Shown here: positions 32,619 to 45,569 of the stretch, piece after piece
Layout: the number at the start of each line of letters is the position of its first letter
Numbering within the stretch: position 1 is the stretch's first letter
Source: Selaginella moellendorffii
Taxonomy: Eukaryota; Streptophyta; Lycopodiopsida; Selaginellales; Selaginellaceae
Assembly (NCBI RefSeq): GCF_000143415.4
Contig: NW_003314304.1
Span: 437,418-501,417 of the forward strand
Length of the DNA stretch: 64,000 nucleotides
Direction of reading: 5' to 3'
Translations under genes and position numbers: made by a program
Notes under the pieces: generated by a model
What the model was told of the DNA's origin: nothing
Database searches by the model: none
What the model saw: only the letters and a program-made list of their open reading frames with translations

Positions 32619-34637
32619 TACTGTCTAGTATATAATTTTTAGTCTTTTAATTAAAAAGGAAGAAAAATATACTATAACTTTATAATGTCTATATTTGATG
32701 GTCACATAACTCAATTTTATTTTGCATTTGAATACCTTAAGGAGCCCACATAAATGAATTTCATCATAGTTTTATTCTAGAACCTGATATATATAGTAAT
32801 CTTGAGAATTGCAATAAATCACATATTCTCAAGGTCATTAGTGTATATGTAAAATTCATAACTCTAATAAATTAATAAATTTATTTCTTTAATAAATTTA
32901 AAATATTTAATTAAAATTTTAAGGTATTATTATTATATATTTTACAAAATAGAAAAAGAACCTCAAAGATATGATACAAGTATAATATATATAATCTATA
33001 TAAGCTGGAAATTTAAATGAGCTCTTTAAAATATCAATAGTAGGAACTTAATAAATAAAAAACATTTTGTTTAAAATAACTTTTACAATTTTTAATAAAT
33101 AGGTAAGAATTGCTGATGGAACCAATTTAAACAGCTAAAAACCTCTAAAAGAATGATGATAATCATAAAATGATTAGTGCACTAAGTTAAAGCAATGCAA
33201 TTAATCAAAACATTAGGTCAGAGCATCATAATAGGTTGAGATATACTAAAGGCAGTAAATTGTAATAAATTTTAAATAAAGATCTTTCCCATTTTTTATT
33301 CTTTAGAAAGTTAAGATTTTAAAAAAATGAAATTTCCCATTTTTTATTCTTTAGAAAGTTAAGGTTTTAAAAAAATTGAAAAATAAAATACATATATATT
33401 ATATGAAATTTACATAGAAATTAGCATGTCTTAATACTAAAAGAATCACTTATGTTTAAGAAAAATAATAAAATTATTAGAATGATATTTTAGAAAAAAT
33501 ATTTAATTTCTTTATTTTATATGGGTGGTAGTGGATAAACCTAGAATATGGTTGGATATTCTGGGATATTTTACCATCTAACACTTAGTATTTCTTTAAA
33601 TTAATCTTTTACTTCTAAACATATTTATAATTTATAAACACTTCCTAGTATATTCTACTTTATTCTACCATTGAAAGTTGTAATAAAATTAGAATTAAAT
33701 TTAAGATTAATTTTAAGTAACTGTCTTAATTAATAGTGTTTAAAGCTATATATAAGGTAATTATTGATTATATTATAATTAAAAATTGATAAATAAACAA
33801 GCAAGTTGCTTGTATCTTGTACCTGAATAGCTTAAGGTACACAAGCTTTCATTCATTTTTGGTTTGAAAGTTCTAGAGTTTTTGTAACTTTCCTACAGCA
33901 AGCTATAATACAAGCTCCAAATAAGAAACTCTTACTTGAGGATTCTTTACATCCGGATCTGGTCTGCATCATGGAAAGCCATCAATTTACTCTGGAACTT
34001 CCCTCACACCTGTGCTGCTCAAATCCAGGCATCCAAGTTGGAGCCATCAAGTCGGCTCTTGGTACCAAAGACTATTCAACACTAGCTCTGGGGAGTTATG
34101 CATATTGGCAAGCTTAAGTAAGCTTACTTCCATGTTAAAATCTCAATGTTTCATCTAACACAAACCTCTAAGTGTTTGGCCCGCATCCAAGAGCATAACG
34201 AGCGGACAAGGAAGAATCAAGTAGCAAATTAGTGACGGCTCCATCATAGTCAAAAACCATTGAAGCAAAGGATTCTTTGCCCAAGGTGGGGATGAAGAGG
34301 ACTAACTTAGTATATAAGATCAGGCGTTGGCATAGACCTCTCGTCTCTCCTCCTCCTCCTGCATCACCACACTCATTGAGTTACAGATCAACCGAAATGC
34401 TCAGAGCAAACCCCAGTGCAGTGAAATTAATCAATCGAAAGCTCTTTTATTCAACACCTCGATAAGATCCACTTTGAGACCAGGGGGAGTTAAACGAATG
34501 TTTTGTAGAAAGTTTGGGTACTGCATTATTATGCCGAAAGAGGGCATCTTGGAAATGAAAGGGATTGAAGCTACTGTTTTGCCGCCAAATCTTGTGACCT
34601 GGAGCATTCTTATCATGTCGACTGCCATCTCTTCAAC
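30606..34637. other. Spacer 1 of the array, AT-rich, with (AT)n
   Basis: Matches spacers 2 and 3 along most of its length (3' flank of P1 to 3' flank of S1). Holds a long (TA)n run at about 32567-32614 and a 48-bp tandem duplication at about 33285-33380 not present in the other spacers. Short ORFs at 31150-31446 recur in all spacers but show no domain; they probably reflect DNA homology only. No gene recognised. Confidence 0.6.
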
Positions 34638-37440
34638 TCAGTTCAAGCCAAGAATGAAAACACTTCTGACCGAGTGCTTCTCACTCTTCCATGTCAGTGT
34701 TCCATAGCCCCATAGCGCCGTTTGTGGGAACTTGGATGAATCAACTGTGAACTGGATCTGGAAACTTAGAACCTGGAACACGGATTTAAACCTGAGCTGT
34801 GGAGGAAACACCGCGACAGTCACTCCCGCCGGAGCTTCTACTGAAATGTTGTAGACCGACTTGCCAGCTCCAACGTTGGTAACTTTCCTGTTCACCACCG
34901 CTTTGGTGGAATTTGGCCCGCCAAACTGAGCGATGGGAACCGCGATGGATGGATAGTTCAAGTCCAAGTAGGAGTCCAGGGGTGCACAAGATAAGTTCTT
35001 TCCAGTCATGAGCTCCAGCTGATCCCTTGTGTAGTTCATCGTGCATAGAAACTTCGTGTATTCATCCGGAGATATGTCGTAGACCAGGCCAGGACTAAGC
35101 GCTGCGACTGGATCAATCTGTCCGGCTCCCATCACAAATGGTGAAGCTTCTTCCCCATTGTGGTCTTTGATTGGGCTCTTTGTGTTGTCCAGGAAGCGTG
35201 CTACAAACACCAAACAAACGATCAAAGAGGGAAAACTTTTTTTTTTTTGTTCTCTTTGGTACCTGTTGTCATGAGAGCCGACTTGATGGCTGCTGGACTC
35301 CAACTCGGGTGCCTGGATTTGACAAAGGCTGCGGCAGCACTGGCGTGAGGACATGACATGGAAGTTCCAGAGATTATGTTGAAGTCGGTGTACATTGGCT
35401 TGCCATAACTGTTGATGGGCTGCTCAGGACTCCATGCAGCCAGTATGTCCACACCAGGAGCAACGAGATCGGGCTGTAAAGATAAGACTCCCAGTTTATA
35501 TTAGTAAAACTCTCCTCCAGATACCTTAAGAATGCCATCGGTAATACCAGGTCCCCTCGATGAGAAATCCGCAATGATTGGGGCTGGAGTGGTTTGTATG
35601 ATCGTATGTGCTGGAGAGATGGTCGCTGTAGTATTCCTTGAGAAAAGTTTAAAAACCGTCAAGAAGTCTCAAACCAAAAATGCATGAAAGCTTGTGTACC
35701 TCGAGTTCTTCAGGTAGGCATTAATCTCGTCCAAGGCGCTCCCAGTGACAGCAGCTCCAGCAAGATCAAGGAAGGACGCTGCCTCTGTCGTATTATGAAT
35801 CCCCAAAATTACTCCCGAGGCACCAAGTTCTTTAAGATGTCGCTGGATGACCGAGGATGATGCAACGCCCCGACTATATTTGCACAAGACAATCTTTCCC
35901 TTGACCTTCTTCCCATCCAAAAAGCGTCCTGCACATAGTCTTAATGCCAAGTATGTTTTAGTGATAAGCTTTCATTCAGCTGAAACAGTGTTAATTTATC
36001 ACCTGGCCTGTCCTATTCGATCAGATCTAGAAGAAGCATCACCACCCAAAATAAGCGTTGATATATCAGTCCGCCTGGGATTCATTGCTATTCCCTGTTA
36101 TATATACATGAGAAAGGAAAAATTCACCAAAAACAATCAAGTACCTGGATGGTTTTAGAGTTTCCAAGTTTGATGTCGACCGAGAACTTCCTGTCGATAG
36201 TGCTTGCTCCCACTGTCAAAATCCATGGAGCCGAGTTCTCGATGGTTTGGAAGCCTGGACCTCCATTTCCAGCAGAACATGATACAAAAATTCCCTTCTG
36301 CATTGCATGGAAAGCACCAATGGATATGGAATCCCCGTCATATCCGGTGGTATCTTCACCCAGCGATAACGAGAGAATATCTACACCGTCGTGAATTGCG
36401 TCGTCGAATGCTGCGAGAATGCTGTCAACCTCACATTCTGGCGTGCAAACCCTGTAGATCGCAAGCCTTGCGGATGGATGGCCCCCTCGAGCAACTCCTT
36501 TTCCAAGAGTTGTTAAAAAAGTGGCGTCTTTTACCAGGCTTCCAGCGATGGTGGAGGCCGTGTGAGTTCCATGCCCCTCTTCGTCCCGAGCGTTTTGATA
36601 ACGGCTCCCCACGTCCGAGTGTCCATAAGATCGAGCTCCTACAATTTTCCTGAAACAAATCACAATGCTTGAGAGATGAACCCAAGAGTGATCTTACTTG
36701 TTGCAGTGGATCGTGTGTGAATGATTGGTGACTTTGGAATTGTCACATACTCCTTTCCATCTCTTTGGCACCGGTCCCATCCCAGCGTCGTCGAAGCTCT
36801 TGGACTCCGGCCAAACACCTGGAAGTGGATAATTAACTCGGAAGTAAGCTTTTTCCATGATTACCAGTATCCAGGACTCCCACAATGACATCCGATCCAG
36901 AGCTAGAGTTGAGTTGAATGTGCGGACCACCAGAAAAGCTGTCGAGAAAATCCCAGGAGCGTGTTGTGTGGAGACTGAGTTTTTTGGAACGGAAAACCTT
37001 AACCACGCCAGGAAGCTCTGATAAACCAACACATCAAAACTCGTGGCGAAAGCTTCAAAGAGAGGCATACTTGCAATGGAGTCGGCTTCGGCTTCAGTCA
37101 AGAAGGCGGAGAAGCCATTGAAACCGTGCTTGTAGCTGTGAACCAGCGACGATTCCTTGCTAAACATCAAACACAGTGAGGAGAAAAGAAAAATTGTTGC
37201 AAGAGGATTGTTTCGTACCTCCCCTTGACAGAGGCAAGAATTTGGTGATGAGACGATGTCACAGCCTCCGGTTTAGAGCTCCCAGTGTGCCCCAAGTAGA
37301 CAATGTATTTGCTAACAGGCTGCCAAAAACACCCAACTTCTTAGAAATCTATCAAGCCGGAGAAAGGGAAAGATCACCTCGTTGGTTGCGGCAGCAGCAA
37401 GAACAGCAAGAGCAGCAAGAGAGAAAAAGACTCGTTCCAT
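34638..37440 (-). CDS. Subtilisin-like serine protease S1 (SBT, S8), 11 exons, apparently intact
   Basis: Secreted plant subtilase. Minus-strand exons: 37440-37378, 37319-37219, 37159-37071, 37017-36865, 36818-36698, 36649-36145, 36094-36003, 35939-35700, 35636-35525, 35473-35263, 35200-34638. All junctions are GT-AG and in frame, giving 749 residues. Order: signal peptide ([18 protein letters not shown]), I9 propeptide ([10 protein letters not shown] to [14 protein letters not shown]), catalytic Asp in VGVLDTG (about residue 134), catalytic His in GHGTHT (about 202), oxyanion Asn in CSAGNGGPG, a PA domain (GKIVLCKYS to GASGVILG), catalytic Ser in SGTSMSCPH (about 530), and a C-terminal fibronectin-III-like domain ending FILGLN. 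A 12-bp larger insert near the C-terminus (PQTAL) and loss of one residue in [10 protein letters not shown] distinguish it from S2. Faces P2 head to head. Confidence 0.88.
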
Positions 37441-37704
37441 CCCAAGCATCGCTCCAGGGAAATCTTCTCCCCATGCGGCTCCATTTTAAAGGCTACAGCG
37501 CGGGCGGAAGCTCCAACCAGGCAAAGGCCACTCCGCCAGCCGATCAATAAGTCTCGTCCATTTCTATCGGATCTCGCATCATATCACCAAAATCCAAAGA
37601 AAGAACCTCGCACGCATCATTCCCGCCAAATAACTTAAACCACTAAACCCGAGCTAGGGCTTTGTTTTACCGCATTAAAACAAAGACTAGAGTTACAAAG
37701 AGTG
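37441..37704. promoter_or_regulatory. Upstream region of subtilase S1
   Basis: 264 bp between the S1 start codon and the Pro/Gly ORF, conserved in all three units (48361-48639 and 56686-56988). It contains the likely promoter and 5' UTR of the subtilase; no TATA element is clear enough to name. Confidence 0.35.
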
Positions 37705-37902
37705 TTAAATCACTCGCTCTCTCTCGCTAGCCTTCTTATAATGCAAAGTTTTTTGATGAGCAGCTTGATTAGGATGTACCCACTGTCCATAAGAAGAATT
37801 AGCAGCTGCGGTTCCACCACCACCACCACCACCACCGCCACCACCAGCGACACTACTAGCAGAAGGCGGTGGCGGAGGCCCTGGCGGTAGAGGTGGCCGC
37901 AA
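37705..37902 (-). other. Pro- and Gly-rich ORF upstream of S1, repeat-coded
   Basis: Minus-strand ORF of about 65 codons: a run of prolines, about 11 glycines coded by a (CCA)n-like tract (37815-37850 on the plus strand), then SSYGQWVHPNQAAHQKTLHY. Open reading extends upstream through SSSNPGGGFPVLRPPLPPG, so it may be a residual exon. The same ORF occurs at 48640-48843 and 56989-57210 with different glycine numbers. I do not recognise a family and cannot show that it is expressed. Confidence 0.35.
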
Positions 37903-37975
37903 GACTGGAAATCCTCCGCCTGGATTCGACGAGCTATCCTCGACGATGGCTTACAAGAGCAGGGATTAAGCTTCT

Positions 37976-38060
37976 TTGCGAGTGGAAGCCGAGTCTACTG
38001 GAATCCCTCTAGCAGTGAAAGCGGATCTTGTTACTACAACGATTGATCCACGAAAATCCA
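37976..38060 (+). pseudogene. RsgA scrap in unit 1
   Basis: The plus strand reads VEAESTGIPLAV followed after a small deletion by ADLVT, the segment of RsgA-type GTPases around NKxD. The N-K-x residues themselves are lost. Homologous to the remnant at 28155-28205 and to the copies at 48917 and 57290. Confidence 0.55.
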
Positions 38061-38346
38061 GCAAAGAGAAAAGGTCGAGAACTTACACGATGGCAAATGG
38101 TGGAGAGAAATCCCAGTGGAAGCCAACGCCTCCTGTGTGCTGCATGAAAGCTGCCATGTATCGCCATACGCGTCGATCGAGGAGACTGGACCCTTGAATC
38201 CTCTGGTTCACCCAGCGATGCCCACATTCCATCCCATCCACTGTCATCCTCGATCAGGGCTGGATCCTGCAAGCCCTGGCGCGGTGGTGCGCCAGAGATC
38301 CCCGAGACATTGATAGCATAGCTTAAACCCTGAATGGAAGCTTTAC

Positions 38347-39960
38347 ATGGTTGCCAAGAACATCTTTCGCCGGGATGATCACTTGGAATCATACGCTTGT
38401 CTCGTCAGGTGCTGTGGCAACGCGAAAGATCTGAGCGATGCTCGCAAGATCCACGCTTTGATCGAAGGAACCCATTACAAGAACAACATCTACATTGCGA
38501 ATCTCCTCGTCCAAATGTATGGCAAATGCGGGAGCTCTGGCGACGCACGCAGCGTGTTTTGATTCCCTTCGCACCCCCAACTCCTTTTCATGGACAATCC
38601 TGCTCCAAGCCCACATTCACAACCAGCAGCTCCACGAGGCCAAGCGCGTTCTCGATTCCATGCCCGGGAAGAATGTAGTGACTTGGAATGCGCTTCTTTC
38701 GGCAAATGCCAACAGCGGGCAAGTTTATGAAGCGAGGCTTGTTTTCGATCGAATTCCAGAGTGGGACGTTTTTTGCATGAATGCTATTGTCACTGGGTTT
38801 GCGAAACCTGGAGAGACTCTGTGTCGTGGAATGTGATTATTTCGGCATATGCTCAAGCTGGAGATTTTCTTGAAGCAAAGAAGCTGTTTGATAGAATGGA
38901 ACGAGATCATGATTCTCACAAAAGACTGAGCAATCCAGTCCTATGGAACTCTATGATCGTTGCGGATGCCCAGTGCGGAGATCTTGATGGAGCACGAAAG
39001 TTCTTTGCGAGGATGACGCAGAGAGATTGCGTGTCGTGGGCAACACTTATCAACTCCTTTGCGCAGCATGGCTGCACTAATTTAGCAAGATACGCATATG
39101 AGAGAATGCCACAGCACGATGTTATAGCGTGGACTGGAATGCTCCGAGCAAACTCCCAGTGCGGTGAAATCGATCAAGTACACAATCTCTTTGATTCAAT
39201 GCCTTAAAGAAACCTAGTGTCGTGGACAGTTTTCCTAGCAACACTTTGCAATCAAGATAATCTTGCAAAAGCTAGAAGAGTGTTTGATCTGATGCCCCAG
39301 AGAGACAGCGTTCCTTGGAATGTTATGATCACTGCATATGCCCAACGAGGGCATGTAAACGAAGCAAAGTGCTTTTTTGACAGTGTAGAAGTTCCAAACG
39401 TTATCACGTGGAATTGCATGATCGGAGCGTATGGGCAAAATGGACACTTAGACGATGCTTGGGCATTGTTTAGACGCTGTTTACAGCCAAACATAGTGAC
39501 CTGGAACGTTCTTATCGTGTTGTTTGCCCAGAATCTACATTGTACTGAGTCCATTCATCTCTTTGAAGTTTTGAATCTGGAAGGGTTCAAGCCAGACGAG
39601 CTGAGTTTCATGGGCCTTTTGATCGCTTGCTGCCACCTTGGGCTGGTAATTGCTGCTAGAGATACCTTGGCTTCAATGGTTTTTGACTACGATATAAGCC
39701 CTGAGCGAGATCACTACTGCTGCTTGATCGGTGTTCTTGCAGGAGCTGGGCTCTTGGATGATGCCGAGGATCTCATCAACACAATGCCATTTGTTCCAGA
39801 TGTTTCCAACTGGGGATGCTTCGTGAGTGCCTGTAAGATCCACTCTGCTGGAGTGGATAGGAGTGTTGGTGCTGCTTGCAATGCCATCGCGATGGATCCT
39901 AAAAACTCAGCACCATACGTGGATTTTGCGACAATTTTTACTGATGAGTGGTTAAACTAG
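38347..39960 (+). pseudogene. PPR copy P2, three disabling changes
   Basis: Aligns with P1 end to end. An extra T in the TTTT run at 38557-38560 makes VF-TGA (stop 38560-38562). A 43-bp deletion at about 38811 removes the counterpart of MISQARNQFENMPE. The two together restore the original frame. CAA to TAA then stops the frame at 39205-39207 (MP-stop where P1 has MPQRN). The rest (39217-39960, 247 codons) stays open and matches the E1-like end of P1. Translation from the normal start would give only about 71 residues. Confidence 0.88.
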
Positions 39961-42900
39961 CATTTTGGTATATTTAAATTTTTTGTGAAGCTTTATCTAA
40001 CTCTCTCGAAAGTTGTTATACCAGAATATTTTACTGCTCCGGTCTGCTTCAAGGAATTATTTACCTGCTCCAAATACTTCAAAACCACTTCTTGTATAAT
40101 TAACTAAATCATTAATCATTAATTAATTATGTTTAGGGCTTAAGGTTTATTCACAACATCAAGGTGGTCAAGAGCAGAAGAAATGTCCCCCCTCAGGCCT
40201 GCACAAATGCAGCTTGAATTGAAGCAATGCATACCTCCCATAAACAACAATTGAATAGGTGTTATTTGATTGCCAGAATAAATTCTATATGATTTTTGCT
40301 ATTGTGTATTCTAGTAGTAGAATTTCAAGTTGGGGAGGGAGCTGCAGCAAATAGATATTGCTAGACAGTGAAGGCAAGATCCAGAACAACATTTTTGTAT
40401 CGCCCCCTAGTGCAAACTAAACCAGTTAGGAAGCCATAGTGGTGGATAGTGTGGTAGTACCACTTGCTCTCTTCCAAGTCATAAACCATCTTTGTTGTGC
40501 AGCTGATTCATGCAGAAGTAGCATGCACCTGCGGAGATGAAGAACCTATCACCACTCGGTTGTTGGACACCATGTCAGTACATTGAATGTGAATCAAGCT
40601 CTGATCCTAGTCCTCGTCCCAAACCAAGAATTTGATTACGTCATCTTTATAATCCTATACAACCTGCCCTTGTACCAGTGGAAGCAAACCAACATCTGGA
40701 GTACTGTTGGAATTGGAATGGCTTTGCACAAATTGAGCCTTAGATTGCATTCTTTCTGCATCATATACGTCTTGCCAAGCTCTGAAATCTAGACAAGCTG
40801 GGGGTCATGGTCCTTGTTAGGAAGTGGTTGCCATGGATTTGTGAGGGAGGAGTAGACCTTTGCACTTGCGAACCACATAGAGAGCTTCAGCATCATAATC
40901 CATAATAAGTTTCATTGAGTGGGAGGATCCTTGAGCTAAAATAAGACGTGTTACACTCTGAGACAAGTGATCCATATGGCTTGTTCCCCGTTGCAAGAGC
41001 GGACCAGCACCAAATATATAATAAAGAAAAAATTAAGTTCATACTTTTAGTTACCACGAAAACCCATCTTTAGCTGTGTGGCACCTAGATACCTGTGTAT
41101 GCACGACTTCCCAACCCACTTCACTTACATCCTCTATGGGAGACTGTTTTCATGAGAACAACCCAAGAAGAAGCCCAACCAGAAAAAATTTCTCTTTTTC
41201 TTTGTTCACAGGCAATACAAACCTTGTGTAAACCGTTACCTTTTCCTTGAGACCACCATGCTCAAGTTGTACAAGATCTTCCCATTGTCCTTCTATGAGA
41301 ACCACCATATACTCTAGAACATCATATCCATGAGTTGCAGGGCCATGCGAAGGATATTTCTTTGCTCATCACCTGGTGAATAACAACAGCAGTAATTTAT
41401 GTACCTCTTGTAGAATTTCTGCTATTTTGAATTATAACTTACTTTATAAACTACTGCAGAAAAGCTGATACAGATGCACTTCTTTTGCAAATAGTCTTTA
41501 GGGCTGATCCTTTAAAAACGATGTGAGATCCTTTTAGACTTTTGAAAGAAACTTGAAACTTTAGCTTTATAACCATCATGTGAGTTATTAAGGTGTGAAG
41601 AGTGAAACTACTTAAATATAGTCATTTTTAGACTGCTTTCAATGTGTATAATGATTTTTTTTTTCTTAGGCTTCAAACGAAAAGAAATACTCAAAGCTCT
41701 CAAGGCAACATATTAATGAGCATTTAGCTGACAATATTGGATACAAATTAAAAGAAGAGCATAATTATTTCATTGGTTATATAATTGACTCTTTACTATT
41801 GTCAGTTAAACAAAAATTACTTTTAGGATTGTGGTAGTAATGAAAGTATATTTCTCTAAAAAACTAATTTTGAGATTTGTATTTATCAGTTATGATAAAA
41901 ATGAAAGAAAAATAAGAAAAAAACATAGTTATTGAATTGAATTTTGATCCTGAAAATTATTGTATTTAATATTTTAATTAAAACGAAGAAAATAATGTTT
42001 AGTCACAAAACTCAAGTTTTATTTTACATTTGAATACTTTAAGGAGCCCATATAAATGAATTTCATCATAGTTTTATTTTAGAAATTTGATATATAGTAA
42101 CCTTGAAAATTGCAATAATTCACATATTCTCAAGGTCATTAGTGTATATGTAAAATTTATAACTCTAACGAATTATTAAATTTATTTCTCTAAAAAAGTT
42201 AAAACATTTAATTAAAGTTTTAAGGTAATATTATTATATATTTTAAAAATATAGAAAATAACATTAAATATAATTTTTAAATAGCATAATAAAATTATAT
42301 AAGTATAATATATATAATCCATATAAGCTAGATTTATATATAAGCTCTTTAAAATATCAATAGCAAAAACTTAATAAAGAAAAAACATTTTATATAAATA
42401 AATTTTATAATGTTTTATAAATGACTAAAAATTGCCGATGCAACTAGTTTAAACAACTAAAAACCTTTAGAAGTATAATGATAATCAAAAAGTGGTTAAT
42501 ACACTAAATTAGAGCATTGAATTAATCAAAACACTATATCATAACATCGTAATATACTTGAAGTATATTAGCAACAGCAGATTGTAGCAAATTCTAGATA
42601 AAGATATTTCCCACTTTTAATTCCTTAGTAAATTAAAGTTTTAAAGAAAATTTTAAAAAAATACATATATAAGCATGTATTTATATTTAAGAAAAAATAA
42701 TAAAATAATTTAAATGCTTTTCTAGATAAGATATTTAATTTTCTTTATTTTATATAGGTGGTAGTGGATAAACCTAGAATATGCTTGGATATTCTGGGAT
42801 ATTTTACCATCTGACCGTCATTATTTATTTAGATTAATCTTTTACTTATAAACATATTTATAATTTATAAATACTTCCTAGTATATTCTACTTTATTATA

Positions 42901-43304
42901 CCATTGAAAGTTGTAATAAAATTAGATTTAAATGTAATATTAAGTGTAAGTAACTATTTTAATTAACTATTTTAATAGTGTTTAAAGTTATAAATAAGGT
43001 AATTATTGATATTGATCTTCCATTAAAAATTAATAAACAAACTAAAGAGTCCAAGCATGTTGCTTGTATGTAAATCTGGCATAACTATAGTAATCAAAAG
43101 GCATAAGTGTCCTTCATTGATCTTCCTAAATCTGCAGAGCAACTTGTACCTAAATAGCTTAAGGTGCACAAAGCTTTCATTCAGTTTTGGTTTGAAAGTT
43201 TTAGAGTTTTTGTAACTTTTCTACAACTAATACAAGCTCCAAATAAGAAACTTTTACTTAAGGATTCTTTACACCCGGATCTAGTGTGCATTATGGAAAG
43301 CCAT

Positions 43305-44852
43305 TGTGAGACACAAAATCCCTAGGCCCCAAAGTGGAGCCGAAAGGGTGCCACGTGGTAGTGGCCGAAAGCCAAACGAACATAACATGTTTGGACTGAA
43401 AGTTCCGACTCGAAAGGTCGAGAGCAGGAGTGGAACTCCCAACAAAATGCTCAAGGAGCAAGCACGAAGTGAGCAATAAGCAAGGCTCCAAAAAGGGACC
43501 CAAAAGGACCAACACATGACACGTGGAAGTGTCTGAGATGGAGTCCAAGATGGAGTCCGAAATGGACCGAGACGGAGTCCGAGATGGAGTCCGAGAGGGA
43601 TCTAAGATGGAGTCCGAGATGGACCCGAGATGGAGTCTAAGATAGACCCAAGATGGAGTCCGAGATGGAATCCGAGATAGACCAAGATGGAGTCTGAGAT
43701 GGACTCGAGATGGAATCTGAGATGGAGTCCGAGAAAGACCCGAGATGGAGTCTAAGGTTGAGACCGAGACCAGGACTGAGACTGGGACCGAGACCGAGAT
43801 CAAGACCGAGACTGAGACCGAGCCCGAGCCCGAGTCTGAGTCCGAGTCCGAGTCTAAGAGGGTGAAAGCCCAAAGCGTTCGTCTCCCAAACCCTAGGGGG
43901 TTTGGTGAGCTCCAAAAGTATAGTAAGGGGGAGGATTACAGTGGAGCCAATTTGGCCAAGAAAGGCCAGTTTGGCCCAGGAAGGCTGTACCCAGTGTTGG
44001 GTGATGAGCTGCCCACTGGAAAGTCCAAGACTAAAGTGAACATGGACCGATAAGTGGGGTAGCTTGGTGAAGTGTTCAAGAGCTAGCTTTAGTTCCCCTG
44101 GGAGATCGATTGGCCGATGCTTCCAGTCCAAGTGTGGGTGGCACTACCTACTTGGATACCTGGCGTGACTCAACGGAATCTCGCTCTAAACCCATGGCTA
44201 GAGCACCTAAAGGCGGAAGGCAGGGAGAGTACCCATAAGGCTTGCGTAAGGCCGTGGTGTTTTGAAATGTTGCCCCAAAGTCCCAGATTGTGAAAAGGAG
44301 GAGGAGCCATCCTCTAGTGTAGAGACCAAAGATACGGTCATGTGAGAAGGTAATCCCAGAGGACCAAGGGACTTAGTGGTTGGGCTTGTGGGCCTTGATC
44401 CAGTGGTAGTGTTGGTGAACATGGCCATGGACAAAAAGGGACTTAGTGGGGATTGAAAAATGGATATTGAGGAAGGCTAATCCCCATGTATGTGCGCATC
44501 CTAAAGATGCTAAGGAGTGGATTGGGGATGATCACTCATAGATGGATGGTCCAGTCTTTGAGAGATGGGACTGTGATGTAAGTGGTGTTAGACCACCAGT
44601 GTGACCAAGGTGAAGGGGCATGGCCTTAGCGTAACAAGCTGATATGTCAATGGTACCTTAGGGTGTCGGTCATAGGATTAAACACGTGGAGCATTTGGAC
44701 CAAGTGCAAAGGTTGAGTGGCAGGGATGCCATTCTCAAAACTAGCAAGCCCAAGTCCAAAATAGGACTTATAGAGGTTGTGAGTGAGACTCCTCCAAATG
44801 GTCGAGGTGTGGTTAATTGACTAAAGTAAAATGGAAAAATTAGTCACTTACA
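43305..44852. mobile_element. Solo-LTR-like insertion in spacer 2
   Basis: 1548 bp present only in spacer 2. It begins TGTGAG and ends CTTACA (imperfect inverted ends) and is flanked by GCCAT (43300-43304) and ACCAT (44853-44857), a 4 of 5 target-site match; spacers 1 and 3 have a single GCCAT at this point. No coding domain or internal LTR pair is seen, which favours a solo LTR over a full element. It is GC-richer than the spacer and contains a purine-rich minisatellite. Confidence 0.6.
43528..43860 (+). repeat. Purine-rich minisatellite GAGATGGAGTCC-like
   Basis: About 20 imperfect copies of units such as GAGATGGAGTCC and GAGACCGAGACT, nearly pure in a (G/A)-rich 12-15-bp rhythm, inside the solo-LTR-like insertion. 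Long antisense ORFs over it (Ser/Arg/Pro- or Gly/Leu-rich) are products of the repeat. Confidence 0.8.
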
Positions 44853-45569
44853 ACCATTAATTTACTCTAGAACTTCCTTCACATTTGTGCTGCTTAAATC
44901 CAAGCATCCGAGTTGGAGCCATCATGTTGGCTCTTGGTACCAAAGACTATTCAATACTAGCTCTGGGGAGTTATGGATATTGGCACGCTTAAGTAAGCTT
45001 ACTTCCATGTTAAAATCTCAATGTTTCATCTACACAAACCTCTAGGCCCGCATTCAAGAGCATAACGAGTGGACAAAGGAAGAATCAAGTAGCAAATTAG
45101 TGACGGCTCCATCATAGTCAAAAACCATTGAAGCAAAGGATTCTTTGCCCAAGGTGACTAACTTAATATATAAGATCAGGCGTTGGCATAGAGTCCTCGT
45201 CTCCTCCTCCTCCTGCATCACCACACTCATTGAGTTACAGATCAACCCCAAGCACAAGCCATCGAATAGTGCTACAATTTGACAGGAAATTCTCAAGCAC
45301 GGTGTTGTACCGTGGACTAGAAATGCTCAGAGCAAACCCCAGTGCAGTGAATTTCATCAATCGAAAGCTCTTTTATTCAACACCTCGATAAGATTCACTT
45401 TGAGACCAGGTGGAGTTAAACGAATGTTTTGTAGAAAGTTTGGGTACTGCATTATTATGCCGAAAGAGGGCAACTTGGAAATGAAAGGGATTGAAGCTTG
45501 ACGCATTGTTTTGCCGCCAAATGTTGTGACCTGGAACATTCTTATCATGTCGTCTGCCATCTCTTGAAC

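Larger units (their letters stand above)
39961..45569. other. Spacer 2 of the array with 1.55-kb insertion
   Basis: Homologous to spacer 1 from 39961 to 43304 and again from 44853 to 45569. It lacks the long (TA)n run. The segment 43305-44852 is absent from spacers 1 and 3. No gene recognised. Confidence 0.6.

Noticed and set aside
36204-36653. Plus-strand ORF of about 149 codons conserved in all three subtilase copies (also 47125 and 55450)
   Set aside because: It lies antisense to the catalytic-His exon, and its conservation is fully explained by the subtilase coding sequence.
43281-44131. Large minus-strand Ser/Arg/Leu-rich and Gly/Leu-rich ORFs
   Set aside because: They are translations of the purine-rich minisatellite in several frames; no complex sequence.
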